NCBI GenBank assembly: GCA_023389195.1
Contig: JAEWET010000020.1
Coordinates: 1-64,000, forward strand
Length of the DNA: 64,000 nt
Source: Aliihoeflea sp023389195
GTDB taxonomy: Bacteria; Pseudomonadota; Alphaproteobacteria; Rhizobiales; Rhizobiaceae
Direction of reading: 5' to 3'
The number at the start of each line of letters is the position of its first letter. Position 1 is the first letter of the stretch. The translations under genes and the position numbers were made by a program. Shown here one piece after another: positions 1 to 7,667 of the stretch. The notes beneath the pieces are model-generated. The model made no database searches, was not told where the DNA came from, and saw nothing but the letters and a program-made list of their open reading frames with translations.

Positions 1-117
1 ACGCGAAACCATCAAACAGCGCCGCTTGCTTCATCGAGATGCAGCGGCCTAATGTGACAAACCTGATGGACCAGAGCCTCCGTTAGCTCACGCCGCCTGT
101 TGTCCCAAAAACCCTGA

Positions 118-849
118 CGACGGACACCGGGTACCGTTGCGCTGGATTTTCTGAACCCTGAGACTTTTGCGCTTGCACTCGCCGGATGCGATGCCGTGTT
201 CCTGATGCGCCCGCCGCAAATTGCGTCTGGCCGCGCCTTCCGGCCGTTTCTTGATGCCGCCCATGCAGCGGGCGTGCGGCGGATGATCGTGCTGTCGGTC
301 AAAGGAGCTGAGCGGAACATCATCCTTCCGCATCACGGGGTAGAGCGTGAAGTGATGGCGCGCGGCTTTGACTGGACTATGCTACGCCCTGCCGATTTCA
401 TGCAGAACCTGGAAACAGTACATCGCAGCGGCCTTTCCGCCCGCTCAGAAATTTCGGTCCCTGCAGGAGATGGCCGGTCGGCCTTTATCGACGTGGCTGA
501 TGTGGCGGCAGTCGCAGCGAAAGTCTTGCTTGAGCCAGGGCACGCGAAGCGCGGCTATACCTTGACAGGACCCCGAGCGCTCTCTTTTCAGGAGGTCGCC
601 GAAATCTTGTCCGAAGTGCTGGGCCGCCCCATCCGGTACCGCCCACGGGGGGTGCTGCGCTTCATCCGTGACCGGCAGGCTGAGGGCGTGCCGCTTGGCA
701 TGGCGCTGGTAATGACTGCGCTCTACACCGTGCAACGGACAGGCGGCGCAGCCGGGGTGACAGACGATGCCTTCCGAATTCTGGGCCGGACACCGAATGA
801 TTTTCGCAGCTATGCGCAGAGGAACCGGCACGTATGGGCGCAAATTTGA
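118..849 (+). pseudogene. 5'-truncated NmrA-like NAD(P)-binding protein
   Basis: The frame is open from just after a stop at 115-117, and the only usable start is GTG at 196. The protein reads like the middle and C-terminal parts of NmrA/SDR-a5 proteins: GCDAVFLMRPP, then a helix with HAAGVRRMIVLS, then FDWTMLRPADFMQN. Homology-like sequence begins before the GTG (around LDFLNPETFALALAG), yet the N-terminal GxxGxxG Rossmann loop is absent and none of the three forward frames of bases 1-117 supplies it. The family is usually about 280-300 residues; only about 240 codons remain. I read it as a gene cut at its 5' end by a rearrangement near position 118. A functional short form starting at 196 is possible but would lack the dinucleotide-binding loop. 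Confidence 0.7.
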
Positions 850-970
850 CGCGGCAGGCGGCAGAAAAATTCTCTGGGTTTCGAAGCCCAACGCGGTATC
901 GAGCTACAGCTGCGCGGCAAGTTGCCAGTGAGCCCGCCGCCGATCGCTCGCGTTGCTGGCGTCGCAAGTT

Positions 971-3046
971 TCAGCCTGTGCGCCTAGGCACCTTTCTGCG
1001 GTAGCTCTGTCGCGGGACGGGCGGGCTCGAGGGCGCAAGAACGGCAGTCCTGGTCTTCGTGGTCGATTTCGCATCGGCACGCCGAATTGGAGTTCGCAGC
1101 AATCTCAGACCATTGAGGACTACCAGAACGGTTCCGCCTTCGTGGCCGATCACTGCAAGTGGCAGAGGCAGATCGAAGAACAGCCCGCCGATGACGAGCA
1201 CCACCATGGCGCCGATCGCGAACGTTAGATTCTGGAGGATGATTGCAGCTGTCCGGCGCGCCAGGCGATGCGCTTCTGCAAGCTGTCCCATGTCTTCCGA
1301 AAGAAGCGCGACGTCTGCAGCCTGAAGCGCCACTTCCGATCCCGCGGCACCCATGGCGATCCCCACGTCGGCACGAGCGAGCGCTGCTGCGTCGTTGACG
1401 CCATCTCCAACAAACGCGACCTTTCCGGCAGCCGCGAGTTCCCCGACCATGCGGACCTTCTCCTCCGGCAGCATGTCGGCATGTATTTCCTCAGGCCGCA
1501 GTCCGAGTTCTCTACCGATCCGCAACGCAACAGGTCGGCGATCGCCAGTCATCATGACTATCTTGGTGACACCGCTTTCCCTTAGCGCAGCAAGCGCCGG
1601 CGCCGATGTCGCGCGCAATTGATCCGCGATGCTGACGGCCCCCAGCAGGTGCGAGTTCCGCCCGAAATAGATGACCGTCTGAGTGTCCTCCACCAGGCCG
1701 CTCAGCGCCGGGTGTTCGATCGAGGCGCCCAGCTGCGCGGCGAGGCGCGGATTGCCGGCCCAGAGCTGCTGCCCCTCGTGCACACCCACAATCCCGGCAC
1801 TTGGACGGTTGCTGACATCCCTGACTTCGGCGACTGCGATGCCGCGGCGTGCGGCTTCGTGCCGAATGGCTGCGGCGCTGTGATGCTCGGACTGTGCTTC
1901 CAGCCCCGCCAAAAGCGAGAGAAAACGCTCCTCGTCCCCGTCGAGCGCCACGATGCGGGTGACAACCGCCTTGCCGGTCGTCAGCGTGCCGGTCTTGTCG
2001 AAGGCAAATGTGTCAACGGCGGCGAGTGTTTCGAGGGCAGCTCCGCCCTTGAACAGGACGCCGCCCCGGGCGGCGGCCGACAGCGCCGACAGAATGGCAG
2101 CCGGAACAGAGATGACGATCGCACAGGGGCTGGCGGCCACCAGCAGGGTTGCGGCCCTGTATAATGCCTCCTCCCAGCCCCGACCAGTCAATGAGAAGGC
2201 CGCGAAGGCAAGCATGGCTCCGACCAGCACCGCAACGGTGTAGCGCTGCCCGAACCATGCGCTGAACCGCTCTGATGGAGCCTTCGCCGCCTGCGCCTGG
2301 GTGACGAGTGCGATCATGCGCGCAACCGTGCTCTCTTCGACCGTCTTGGAGACGGCTACTTCAAGCACCCCGTCGAGATTGACCGTCGCCTCGAAGACCT
2401 GGCTGCCGGCCTCTTTTCTGACGGGCATGGACTCGCCGGTGATGTTCGCTTCATCCAGGGATCCGTATCCGCTGACGATCACGCCGTCCGCGGGAACGCG
2501 TGCGCCCGGACGCAGCACCACGATGTCTTCCACCTTGAGATCAGCGGCGGAAACTTCGGTGACGGCGCCGTCCGATGTCTTGCGCAGCGCCGTTTCCGGA
2601 CGGAGCGCCATCAGGGCCTCGATTGCGCGGCGGGCGCGCCCGAGAGCGCGCTCCTCCAGTGTCGTCGACACGCTGAACAGAGTCAGTAGAACCGCCCCCT
2701 CGAAGGGAGCGCCGACCACGGCCGCGGCCACGGCTGCGACCACCATGAGCAGGTCGATATCGAGAACCCGCTCTTTCCACAACGCAGTGAGCGCGCGCCA
2801 AGCTGCCGGCAGTCCGCCCGCCAGGTAGACCAGCCAGACGCCAATCTCGGACGAAAGCTTGGCCACATCGCCGTCGAGCGGCCAGAAGCCGGCAACGGCC
2901 AGCAGCATCCCGAGTACCGTCAGGACCGTGAGAATCATTGAGATGTCGGCTGGAGCCGGTCTTTGCACGGCGTCCCACCGGATAAGCAGCGATTCAAGTG
3001 TATCCGCAATCTTACGTGGTGCTCGATCCACTAGCGAAGGTTCCAT
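971..3046 (-). CDS. P1B-4-type heavy-metal-translocating ATPase
   Basis: Membrane pump that uses ATP to export transition metals, 691 aa. Visible P-type ATPase signatures are TGES (residues about 203-206, actuator domain), DKTGTLT with the phosphorylated Asp at about 350, and GDGVND near 548. Metal specificity is suggested by SPC in the sixth membrane helix (about 306-308) and by HEGGT in the last helix pair. These two are the hallmark of the P1B-4 subgroup, whose members export cobalt, iron, nickel or zinc. There is no N-terminal metal-binding domain, which is normal for P1B-4. The conserved SEHP of the nucleotide-binding domain is SEHH here. It lies 63 bp downstream of a universal stress gene on the same strand and may share its transcript. 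Confidence 0.93.
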   Translation of the reverse strand: MEPSLVDRAPRKIADTLESLLIRWDAVQRPAPADISMILTVLTVLGMLLAVAGFWPLDGDVAKLSSEIGVWLVYLAGGLPAAWRALTALWKERVLDIDLLMVVAAVAAAVVGAPFEGAVLLTLFSVSTTLEERALGRARRAIEALMALRPETALRKTSDGAVTEVSAADLKVEDIVVLRPGARVPADGVIVSGYGSLDEANITGESMPVRKEAGSQVFEATVNLDGVLEVAVSKTVEESTVARMIALVTQAQAAKAPSERFSAWFGQRYTVAVLVGAMLAFAAFSLTGRGWEEALYRAATLLVAASPCAIVISVPAAILSALSAAARGGVLFKGGAALETLAAVDTFAFDKTGTLTTGKAVVTRIVALDGDEERFLSLLAGLEAQSEHHSAAAIRHEAARRGIAVAEVRDVSNRPSAGIVGVHEGQQLWAGNPRLAAQLGASIEHPALSGLVEDTQTVIYFGRNSHLLGAVSIADQLRATSAPALAALRESGVTKIVMMTGDRRPVALRIGRELGLRPEEIHADMLPEEKVRMVGELAAAGKVAFVGDGVNDAAALARADVGIAMGAAGSEVALQAADVALLSEDMGQLAEAHRLARRTAAIILQNLTFAIGAMVVLVIGGLFFDLPLPLAVIGHEGGTVLVVLNGLRLLRTPIRRADAKSTTKTRTAVLAPSSPPVPRQSYRRKVPRRTG

Positions 3047-3109
3047 CGCGGTTCGGCGTCCGGCAGCGGTCAGACGCGGGTGTAATTTCGCTTCGATGGT
3101 TTGCTCGCG

Positions 3110-3559
3110 TCAGCGCACCACCAGCACCGGCACAGGGCTATACGTAAGAACCTCCGAAGTCTGGCTGCCCAGCAACAAGCGACCAAGGCCGCGACGCCCG
3201 TGTGAGGCCATGACGATCAGGCTACAGCCCTCTGTTTTGGCCGACTCGACGATGGCCTCTGCAGGTTGGGCGTCCGGCACGTGAGACAGTGTGGCGCTCA
3301 CGCCGAGCTTTCCTGCCGCTTCGCCTACCTTGGCGAGCAGCTGGTCGGCGAACCTCTTCTGGCCATCTTCATAGCCAGACACGTCCACTGGAAGCGGTAC
3401 CCAACCAGCCCCCCCGGCGCTGGCGTGATATGGGAACGGCTCGGTAACGGCGATAATCGTGACCTTCGCGCCGAGGGTCTTGGCCAGCGAAAGCCCGTGG
3501 TCGACGCCCTTCTGGGCAATCTCCGATCCATCTGTCGGGATCAGGATGTGCTTGTACAT
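3110..3559 (-). CDS. Universal stress protein, single UspA domain
   Basis: 149-residue cytoplasmic UspA-fold protein. It starts with the typical first strand MYKHILIPTDGSE. Near the C-terminus it carries the ATP-binding loop G-2x-G-9x-G(S/T), seen as GRRGLGRLLLGSQT, followed by the last strand SPVPVLVV. It is therefore probably the ATP-binding subtype. It is the first gene of a minus-strand pair with the metal ATPase and is divergent from the acetate kinase-PduL gene, so the 167-bp region between them should hold promoters for both directions. Start chosen at the ATG giving the canonical N-terminus. Confidence 0.93.
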   Translation of the reverse strand: MYKHILIPTDGSEIAQKGVDHGLSLAKTLGAKVTIIAVTEPFPYHASAGGAGWVPLPVDVSGYEDGQKRFADQLLAKVGEAAGKLGVSATLSHVPDAQPAEAIVESAKTEGCSLIVMASHGRRGLGRLLLGSQTSEVLTYSPVPVLVVR

Positions 3560-3663
3560 GTTCGGTCCTCTGTTGCTATTGGTCCTTCAGTGCGTTCCTG
3601 TCCGCGCGACCTAAACGCTGACGGCACACTGACCTTAACCTATCGCAGGGCTGTTGTTTCAGC

Positions 3664-3677
3664 TTGATCGAAGACAA
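3664..3677. promoter_or_regulatory. Possible FNR/CRP-type site ahead of the ackA-pduL fusion
   Basis: TTGATCGAAGACAA matches 8 of 10 defined bases of TTGAT-N4-ATCAA and lies 50 nt upstream of the ATG at 3727. A match this weak can occur by chance. It is noted only because the neighbouring genes (phosphoketolase, acetate kinase, universal stress proteins) are the kind controlled by oxygen-responsive regulators in related bacteria. Confidence 0.2.
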
Positions 3678-3726
3678 AGAGCGGCGACATGTTCAGAAAA
3701 ATTTGCATGCATTCCGGGGTCCAGAG

Positions 3727-5538
3727 ATGGAGAGCGTAATATCCATCCTCGTGTTCAATGCCGGGAGTTCCAGCCTGAAGTTCGGTGTCTTTCGCCTCGA
3801 CGGAGACATACGGGAGATTTTCAAGGGCTCCTTTGAGCGTTTCCGGGATGGAAAGTGCGATTTCCGCTTCCGCTTCCGCGACCAGGACGAAAGCGGGATC
3901 ACGGATTGCGGGGATCTCCAGAGCGCCCTCGAACAGGTGCCGGACGTTCTGAAGCGATTCGGCCTCTCGCCGGTCCACGCCGTCGGGCATCGTGTCGCCC
4001 ATGGAGCAGCGATGTTTTCCAGCCCGGCTGTCCTGGACGACGAGACGGTGGAAGCGATCGAGGCGCTCACGCCGCTGGCGCCGCTGCACAACCCTCCCAG
4101 CCTTCAGGCGGTCCGGCTTTGCCGCCGGCTGTGGCCCGATCTACCCCAGGTGGCCGTGTTCGACACCTCCTTTCACCTGACCAACCCGCCGTTCGCCACG
4201 ACATATGCCGTGCCGGCCAGCTGGCGCGAAGCGGGTCTTCGCCGATACGGGTTCCACGGCACCTCTCATAAATATGTCGCCTACAAGGCTGCTGGGGAGA
4301 TCGGTCGTCCACTTTCCGACCTCCAGCTCGTCAGTATCCATCTCGGCAATGGCGCCAGCGCCTGCGCCGTCAACCGCGGGCAGAGCATGGACAGTTCGAT
4401 GGGCATGACTCCTCTCGAGGGGCTCGTGATGGGAACGCGCTCCGGCGACGTCGACCCAGGGGCATTCGGCTTCCTCAACCGGCAGTTCGGCCTTTCAGCT
4501 TCGGAAATCGAAGACGCACTCTACAGGGAAAGCGGGCTCAAGGGACTGACGGGCTATTCGGATATGCGCGATCTGGAAGAGATGGCGGCGAAGGGCGACA
4601 CCCAAGCTCAGCTCGCCATCGAGATATACGCCTACAGGGCCCGCAAGTATCTTGGCGCTTACGCCGCCGCCATGGGCGGGCTGGACGCGATCGTGTTCAC
4701 GGGTGGGATCGGAGAGAACTCACCTTCGATGCGACGGCGCATCTGCGATGGGCTGGACTTCATGGGCCTGCAGCTCGACCACGACCGGAACCAGGCTCTG
4801 GATCTCTCCAACCACGCGGCGCCACAAATCCAGGCCTACGGTTCGCGTGTGCGGGTGTTCGTCACCGAAACGGCCGAGCAGCTCATGATCGCGCGCGAGA
4901 CTGTGGCAGCTCTTGCCGGCGCCGAGCCGGTCGCAGCATTGATTCCAGTCGCGGTCTCGGCACGCCACGTCCACCTCTCCCAGCAGGCGGTGGATGCCCT
5001 GTTCGGAGAAGGTTATGCGCTGACCCCGGCCATGCCGTTGCGGCAGTCCGGCCACTGGGCCGCGAAGGAACGCGTCACGCTGGTAGGACCAAAGGGAAGG
5101 CTGGAGCGGGTTGCGATCCTCGGACCGCTCAGGGCCCGCACCCAGATCGAAGTGTCGCGGACCGACAGTTTCGTCCTCGGCATAGACGTGCCTGTGCGCG
5201 ACAGCGGCAAGCTGGACGGAACGCCCCTCGTCACCGTCCTCGGACCGGCAGGCAGCTTCAGCACGAACGGGCTGATCATCGCGGCGCGGCATATACATAC
5301 CAATCCCGAAGATGCGGAAAAACTTGGTCTCGCGGACGGCGATTTCGTCGATGTTCGGGTCGGCAATGAGGACCGCGGCTTGACCTTCCAACGCACGCTC
5401 GTGCGTGTCACCCGGGGTTCATTTACTGAAATGCACATCGATACCGACGAGGCCAATGCAGCCGGCATCGGTGTGCACGCGGAGGGAGAGCTTGTTCCGG
5501 AACGGGCGGCGGTGATCCGCCGCCCACCGGCTGTCTGA
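3727..5538 (+). CDS. Fused acetate kinase - PduL phosphotransacylase
   Basis: A 603-residue two-domain enzyme. Residues about 5-395 are acetate kinase: NAGSSSLKFGVF phosphate loop, VGHRVAHG, RYGFHGTSHKYV, SIHLGNGASACAV and FTGGIGENS are all present. Residues about 400-595 are a PduL-type phosphate acyltransferase: VSARHVHLS and AARHIHTNPEDA carry the zinc-binding His pairs, with ERVTLVGPKG, GPLRARTQIEVS and EMHIDTDEANAAG. Together they interconvert acetyl-CoA, acetyl-phosphate and acetate with ATP yield. The phosphoketolase 5 kb downstream would feed acetyl-phosphate into it. The start at 3727 was chosen because the kinase fold begins immediately after; an upstream in-frame start at 3664 would add 21 residues unlike the family. 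PduL is normally a separate protein, often in microcompartments. Confidence 0.93.
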   Translation: MESVISILVFNAGSSSLKFGVFRLDGDIREIFKGSFERFRDGKCDFRFRFRDQDESGITDCGDLQSALEQVPDVLKRFGLSPVHAVGHRVAHGAAMFSSPAVLDDETVEAIEALTPLAPLHNPPSLQAVRLCRRLWPDLPQVAVFDTSFHLTNPPFATTYAVPASWREAGLRRYGFHGTSHKYVAYKAAGEIGRPLSDLQLVSIHLGNGASACAVNRGQSMDSSMGMTPLEGLVMGTRSGDVDPGAFGFLNRQFGLSASEIEDALYRESGLKGLTGYSDMRDLEEMAAKGDTQAQLAIEIYAYRARKYLGAYAAAMGGLDAIVFTGGIGENSPSMRRRICDGLDFMGLQLDHDRNQALDLSNHAAPQIQAYGSRVRVFVTETAEQLMIARETVAALAGAEPVAALIPVAVSARHVHLSQQAVDALFGEGYALTPAMPLRQSGHWAAKERVTLVGPKGRLERVAILGPLRARTQIEVSRTDSFVLGIDVPVRDSGKLDGTPLVTVLGPAGSFSTNGLIIAARHIHTNPEDAEKLGLADGDFVDVRVGNEDRGLTFQRTLVRVTRGSFTEMHIDTDEANAAGIGVHAEGELVPERAAVIRRPPAV

Positions 5539-5576
5539 CTAACGACTTCAAGCGAAATAGGAGCTGGTTCAACTCC

Positions 5577-6416
5577 TCAATGCGAAAGCAGCACAGGGAG
5601 TCGAAGGTCGGTGAAGACACCCTTCGTTGCGCCCCCCAGGATAAAATCCCGGATGCGTGAATGGCCGAATCCGCCCATCACCAGCATCCCCGCGCCCGCT
5701 TCGAGCGCCGATTCCTGCAATGCCTCGGCGATCGTCCTGCGGCCAAGGTCGACGTTCTGTGCCTGGGCTCGAAACCCGCGCTTTTCGAGCGAGGCTGCCA
5801 AGGCCTCGGCGATGTCGTGCCCGGCGAGCGGCTTCTCGTCTTGTACGGTCAGCACGGTGATGCGGGCGTTTTCCGCCAGCAGAGGCATGGCGTCGGCGAG
5901 CGCGCGGGCCGCGACCCGGCTTGCGTCCCAAGCAACGGCTATGTGAGCAAACGGCTCTGATTTATCCGAAGGAGGAACCAGGATGGTTGGCCGGCCGGCG
6001 CCAAAAACGACCGCCTGGGCGAGATCGTGGGTCACAAGCTGATCCTTCGACCAGGGCAGCAGCGCGAGATCGAAATATCTCGCCTCCCCGGCCGCGGCGT
6101 CTCCCGTCTCGCCCGGGAACGCTTGCCGGTTCGAACACTGTGCCTTGATGCGAGCGCCCGCCTTTTCAAGGACCAGGCTCTGTAGGCGGCGGCAGTGGGC
6201 TCGACTGTTTTCTTCCGTCGTCCGGATCATCTCGGGGATGTTGATGAGAAGGCCGCCGATCGGGGTCGAAACATTCGGGATATCCACGGCGAAAGTGGTC
6301 GCGTGAAGCTCGCAGTCAAGCGCGGCTGCGAGTGCGACAGCGGCCGCGACAGAATCGTCGGGGACCGAGTCGGGATAGGTGACCAGGGGCATGTAGGCGA
6401 GGCGAGTGATCGACAT
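5577..6416 (-). CDS. Universal stress protein, tandem UspA domains
   Basis: 279 residues made of two UspA-like halves. The N-terminal half (about 1-140) is degenerate; the C-terminal half (about 150-279) has the strand HIAVAWDAS and the loop MGGFGHSRIRDFILGG, an imperfect version of the ATP-binding G-2x-G-9x-G motif. It converges on the ackA-pduL gene with only 38 bp between them, and that gap contains a short AGGAG/CTCCT inverted repeat that could help terminate both. It probably senses or buffers energy stress like other tandem Usps; its ligand cannot be told from the sequence. Confidence 0.9.
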   Translation of the reverse strand: MSITRLAYMPLVTYPDSVPDDSVAAAVALAAALDCELHATTFAVDIPNVSTPIGGLLINIPEMIRTTEENSRAHCRRLQSLVLEKAGARIKAQCSNRQAFPGETGDAAAGEARYFDLALLPWSKDQLVTHDLAQAVVFGAGRPTILVPPSDKSEPFAHIAVAWDASRVAARALADAMPLLAENARITVLTVQDEKPLAGHDIAEALAASLEKRGFRAQAQNVDLGRRTIAEALQESALEAGAGMLVMGGFGHSRIRDFILGGATKGVFTDLRLPVLLSH

Positions 6417-6895
6417 ACAGTCTTCTTTCGTTGGAATCGGTTCGAGGTTGGCTTCGATTCGGGTACGGTCTGCAAACGGTCGGCAAGATTACTTCGGCGT
6501 GGGACATTCGTCACGCTCTGCACGCCGCCACGCCCGCAAGTGGTGCTCAGCTCGCTCAGTCGCGCTCCGGCCTCGCCCCTTTCCTTACTACGATAGGCCG
6601 CAACCTGTCTTCAGCGATAGCATCACACGCGTTACGGTCGCACCGCACTTGCTGGCCAAGGGCGTCGACCGGCGATGAGCACGGTCTGAGCGCTCGGAAT
6701 ATTCGGACGACCATGATCCGCTTGATCGGTTGCTCTTCTTCGCTTGTTGCAAGAAGTTAAAGCATGACAGCGCCACGGTTTGAACCTCGATCAATGGATG
6801 AGAGGCAGATACTACTAGATGGAGCGCGAGGCGGACCGTGCCAGGCGATACCTCGTACCAGCTAATCTTTGCACGAAAAGCCAAGGAGAACTGCC
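6417..6895. other. Divergent intergenic region
   Basis: 479 bp between the tandem stress gene (minus) and the dehydrogenase (plus). I see no convincing gene. TTGAACCTCGATCAA near 6779 resembles an FNR-type palindrome, but the two half-sites are one base too far apart. A good ribosome-binding site (AAGGAG) precedes the dehydrogenase start at 6896. It must carry promoters for both flanking transcripts. Confidence 0.5.
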
Positions 6896-7666
6896 ATGAA
6901 TCGCCTGCAAGGGAAATTTGCCATCGTGACAGGTGGCGCCGTCGGGATCGGTCGCGCATGCGTGGAGCGCATGGTCGAGGAAGGCGCAAAGGTTGCGATC
7001 TTCGACGTCCTGGACGTGGAAGGCGCCGCACTGGCCGACGCGCTGCTCGGACAGGGCCACGAGGTCGGATATTGGAAGGTCGATGTGGCCGACGAGGCGG
7101 CGGTGAAGGCTGCGATCGACGAAGCCGCCACGCGCTTCGGGGGACTTAACGTCATGGTCAACAACGCGGGCATTTCCGGCTCGCCCAAGCCCACGGATCA
7201 GGTGACCGAGGCGGAATGGGACCGAGTTCAGGCGGTAAACGTGAAGGGCGTGTTCTTCGGCGCCAAGCACGCGATCCCGCATCTGCGCGCGGCCGGCGGC
7301 GGTTCGATCATCAATCTCTCCTCCATCGCGGGACTCGTCGGATTGGGCGGCATCGCGCCCTATCACGCCTCGAAGGGCGCGGTGCGGCTGATGAGCAAGA
7401 ACGACGCCATCACCTATGCGCCCGAGAAGATCCGGGTGAACTCGATCCACCCTGCCTATATCTGGACCCCGATGGTCGAAAACCATCTTCGCGCCACCTC
7501 GGATGACCTCGAGGCCGCGAAGGCAGCTGCCGGATCCGTTCATCCCGTCGGCCACATGGGCGAGCCAGACGACATCGCCTGGGCCGTCGTCTGGCTCGCC
7601 TCGGACGAGGCGAAGTTCGTCACCGGGGCCGAAATCGCGATCGACGGCGGCTATACGGCTCGGTGA
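6896..7666 (+). CDS. Short-chain dehydrogenase/reductase
   Basis: A 256-residue classical SDR. The NAD(P) loop is TGGAVGIGRA (residues about 12-21), the structural motif NNAGISG is near 90, and the catalytic set is Ser in NLSSIAG with YHASKGA (Tyr and Lys). The C-terminus GAEIAIDGGYTAR is typical of the glucose/3-alpha-hydroxysteroid dehydrogenase-like group. The substrate cannot be assigned. Start chosen at ATG 6896 because AAGGAG lies 7 nt upstream and the Rossmann fold starts right after; an in-frame ATG 27 nt earlier lacks that. Its stop codon is followed after one base by the start of the P-type ATPase, so the two are surely co-transcribed. Confidence 0.93.
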   Translation: MNRLQGKFAIVTGGAVGIGRACVERMVEEGAKVAIFDVLDVEGAALADALLGQGHEVGYWKVDVADEAAVKAAIDEAATRFGGLNVMVNNAGISGSPKPTDQVTEAEWDRVQAVNVKGVFFGAKHAIPHLRAAGGGSIINLSSIAGLVGLGGIAPYHASKGAVRLMSKNDAITYAPEKIRVNSIHPAYIWTPMVENHLRATSDDLEAAKAAAGSVHPVGHMGEPDDIAWAVVWLASDEAKFVTGAEIAIDGGYTAR

Positions 7667-7667
7667 C

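Noticed and set aside
6779..6793. FNR box before the dehydrogenase
   Set aside because: The two half-sites are separated by five bases in place of four.
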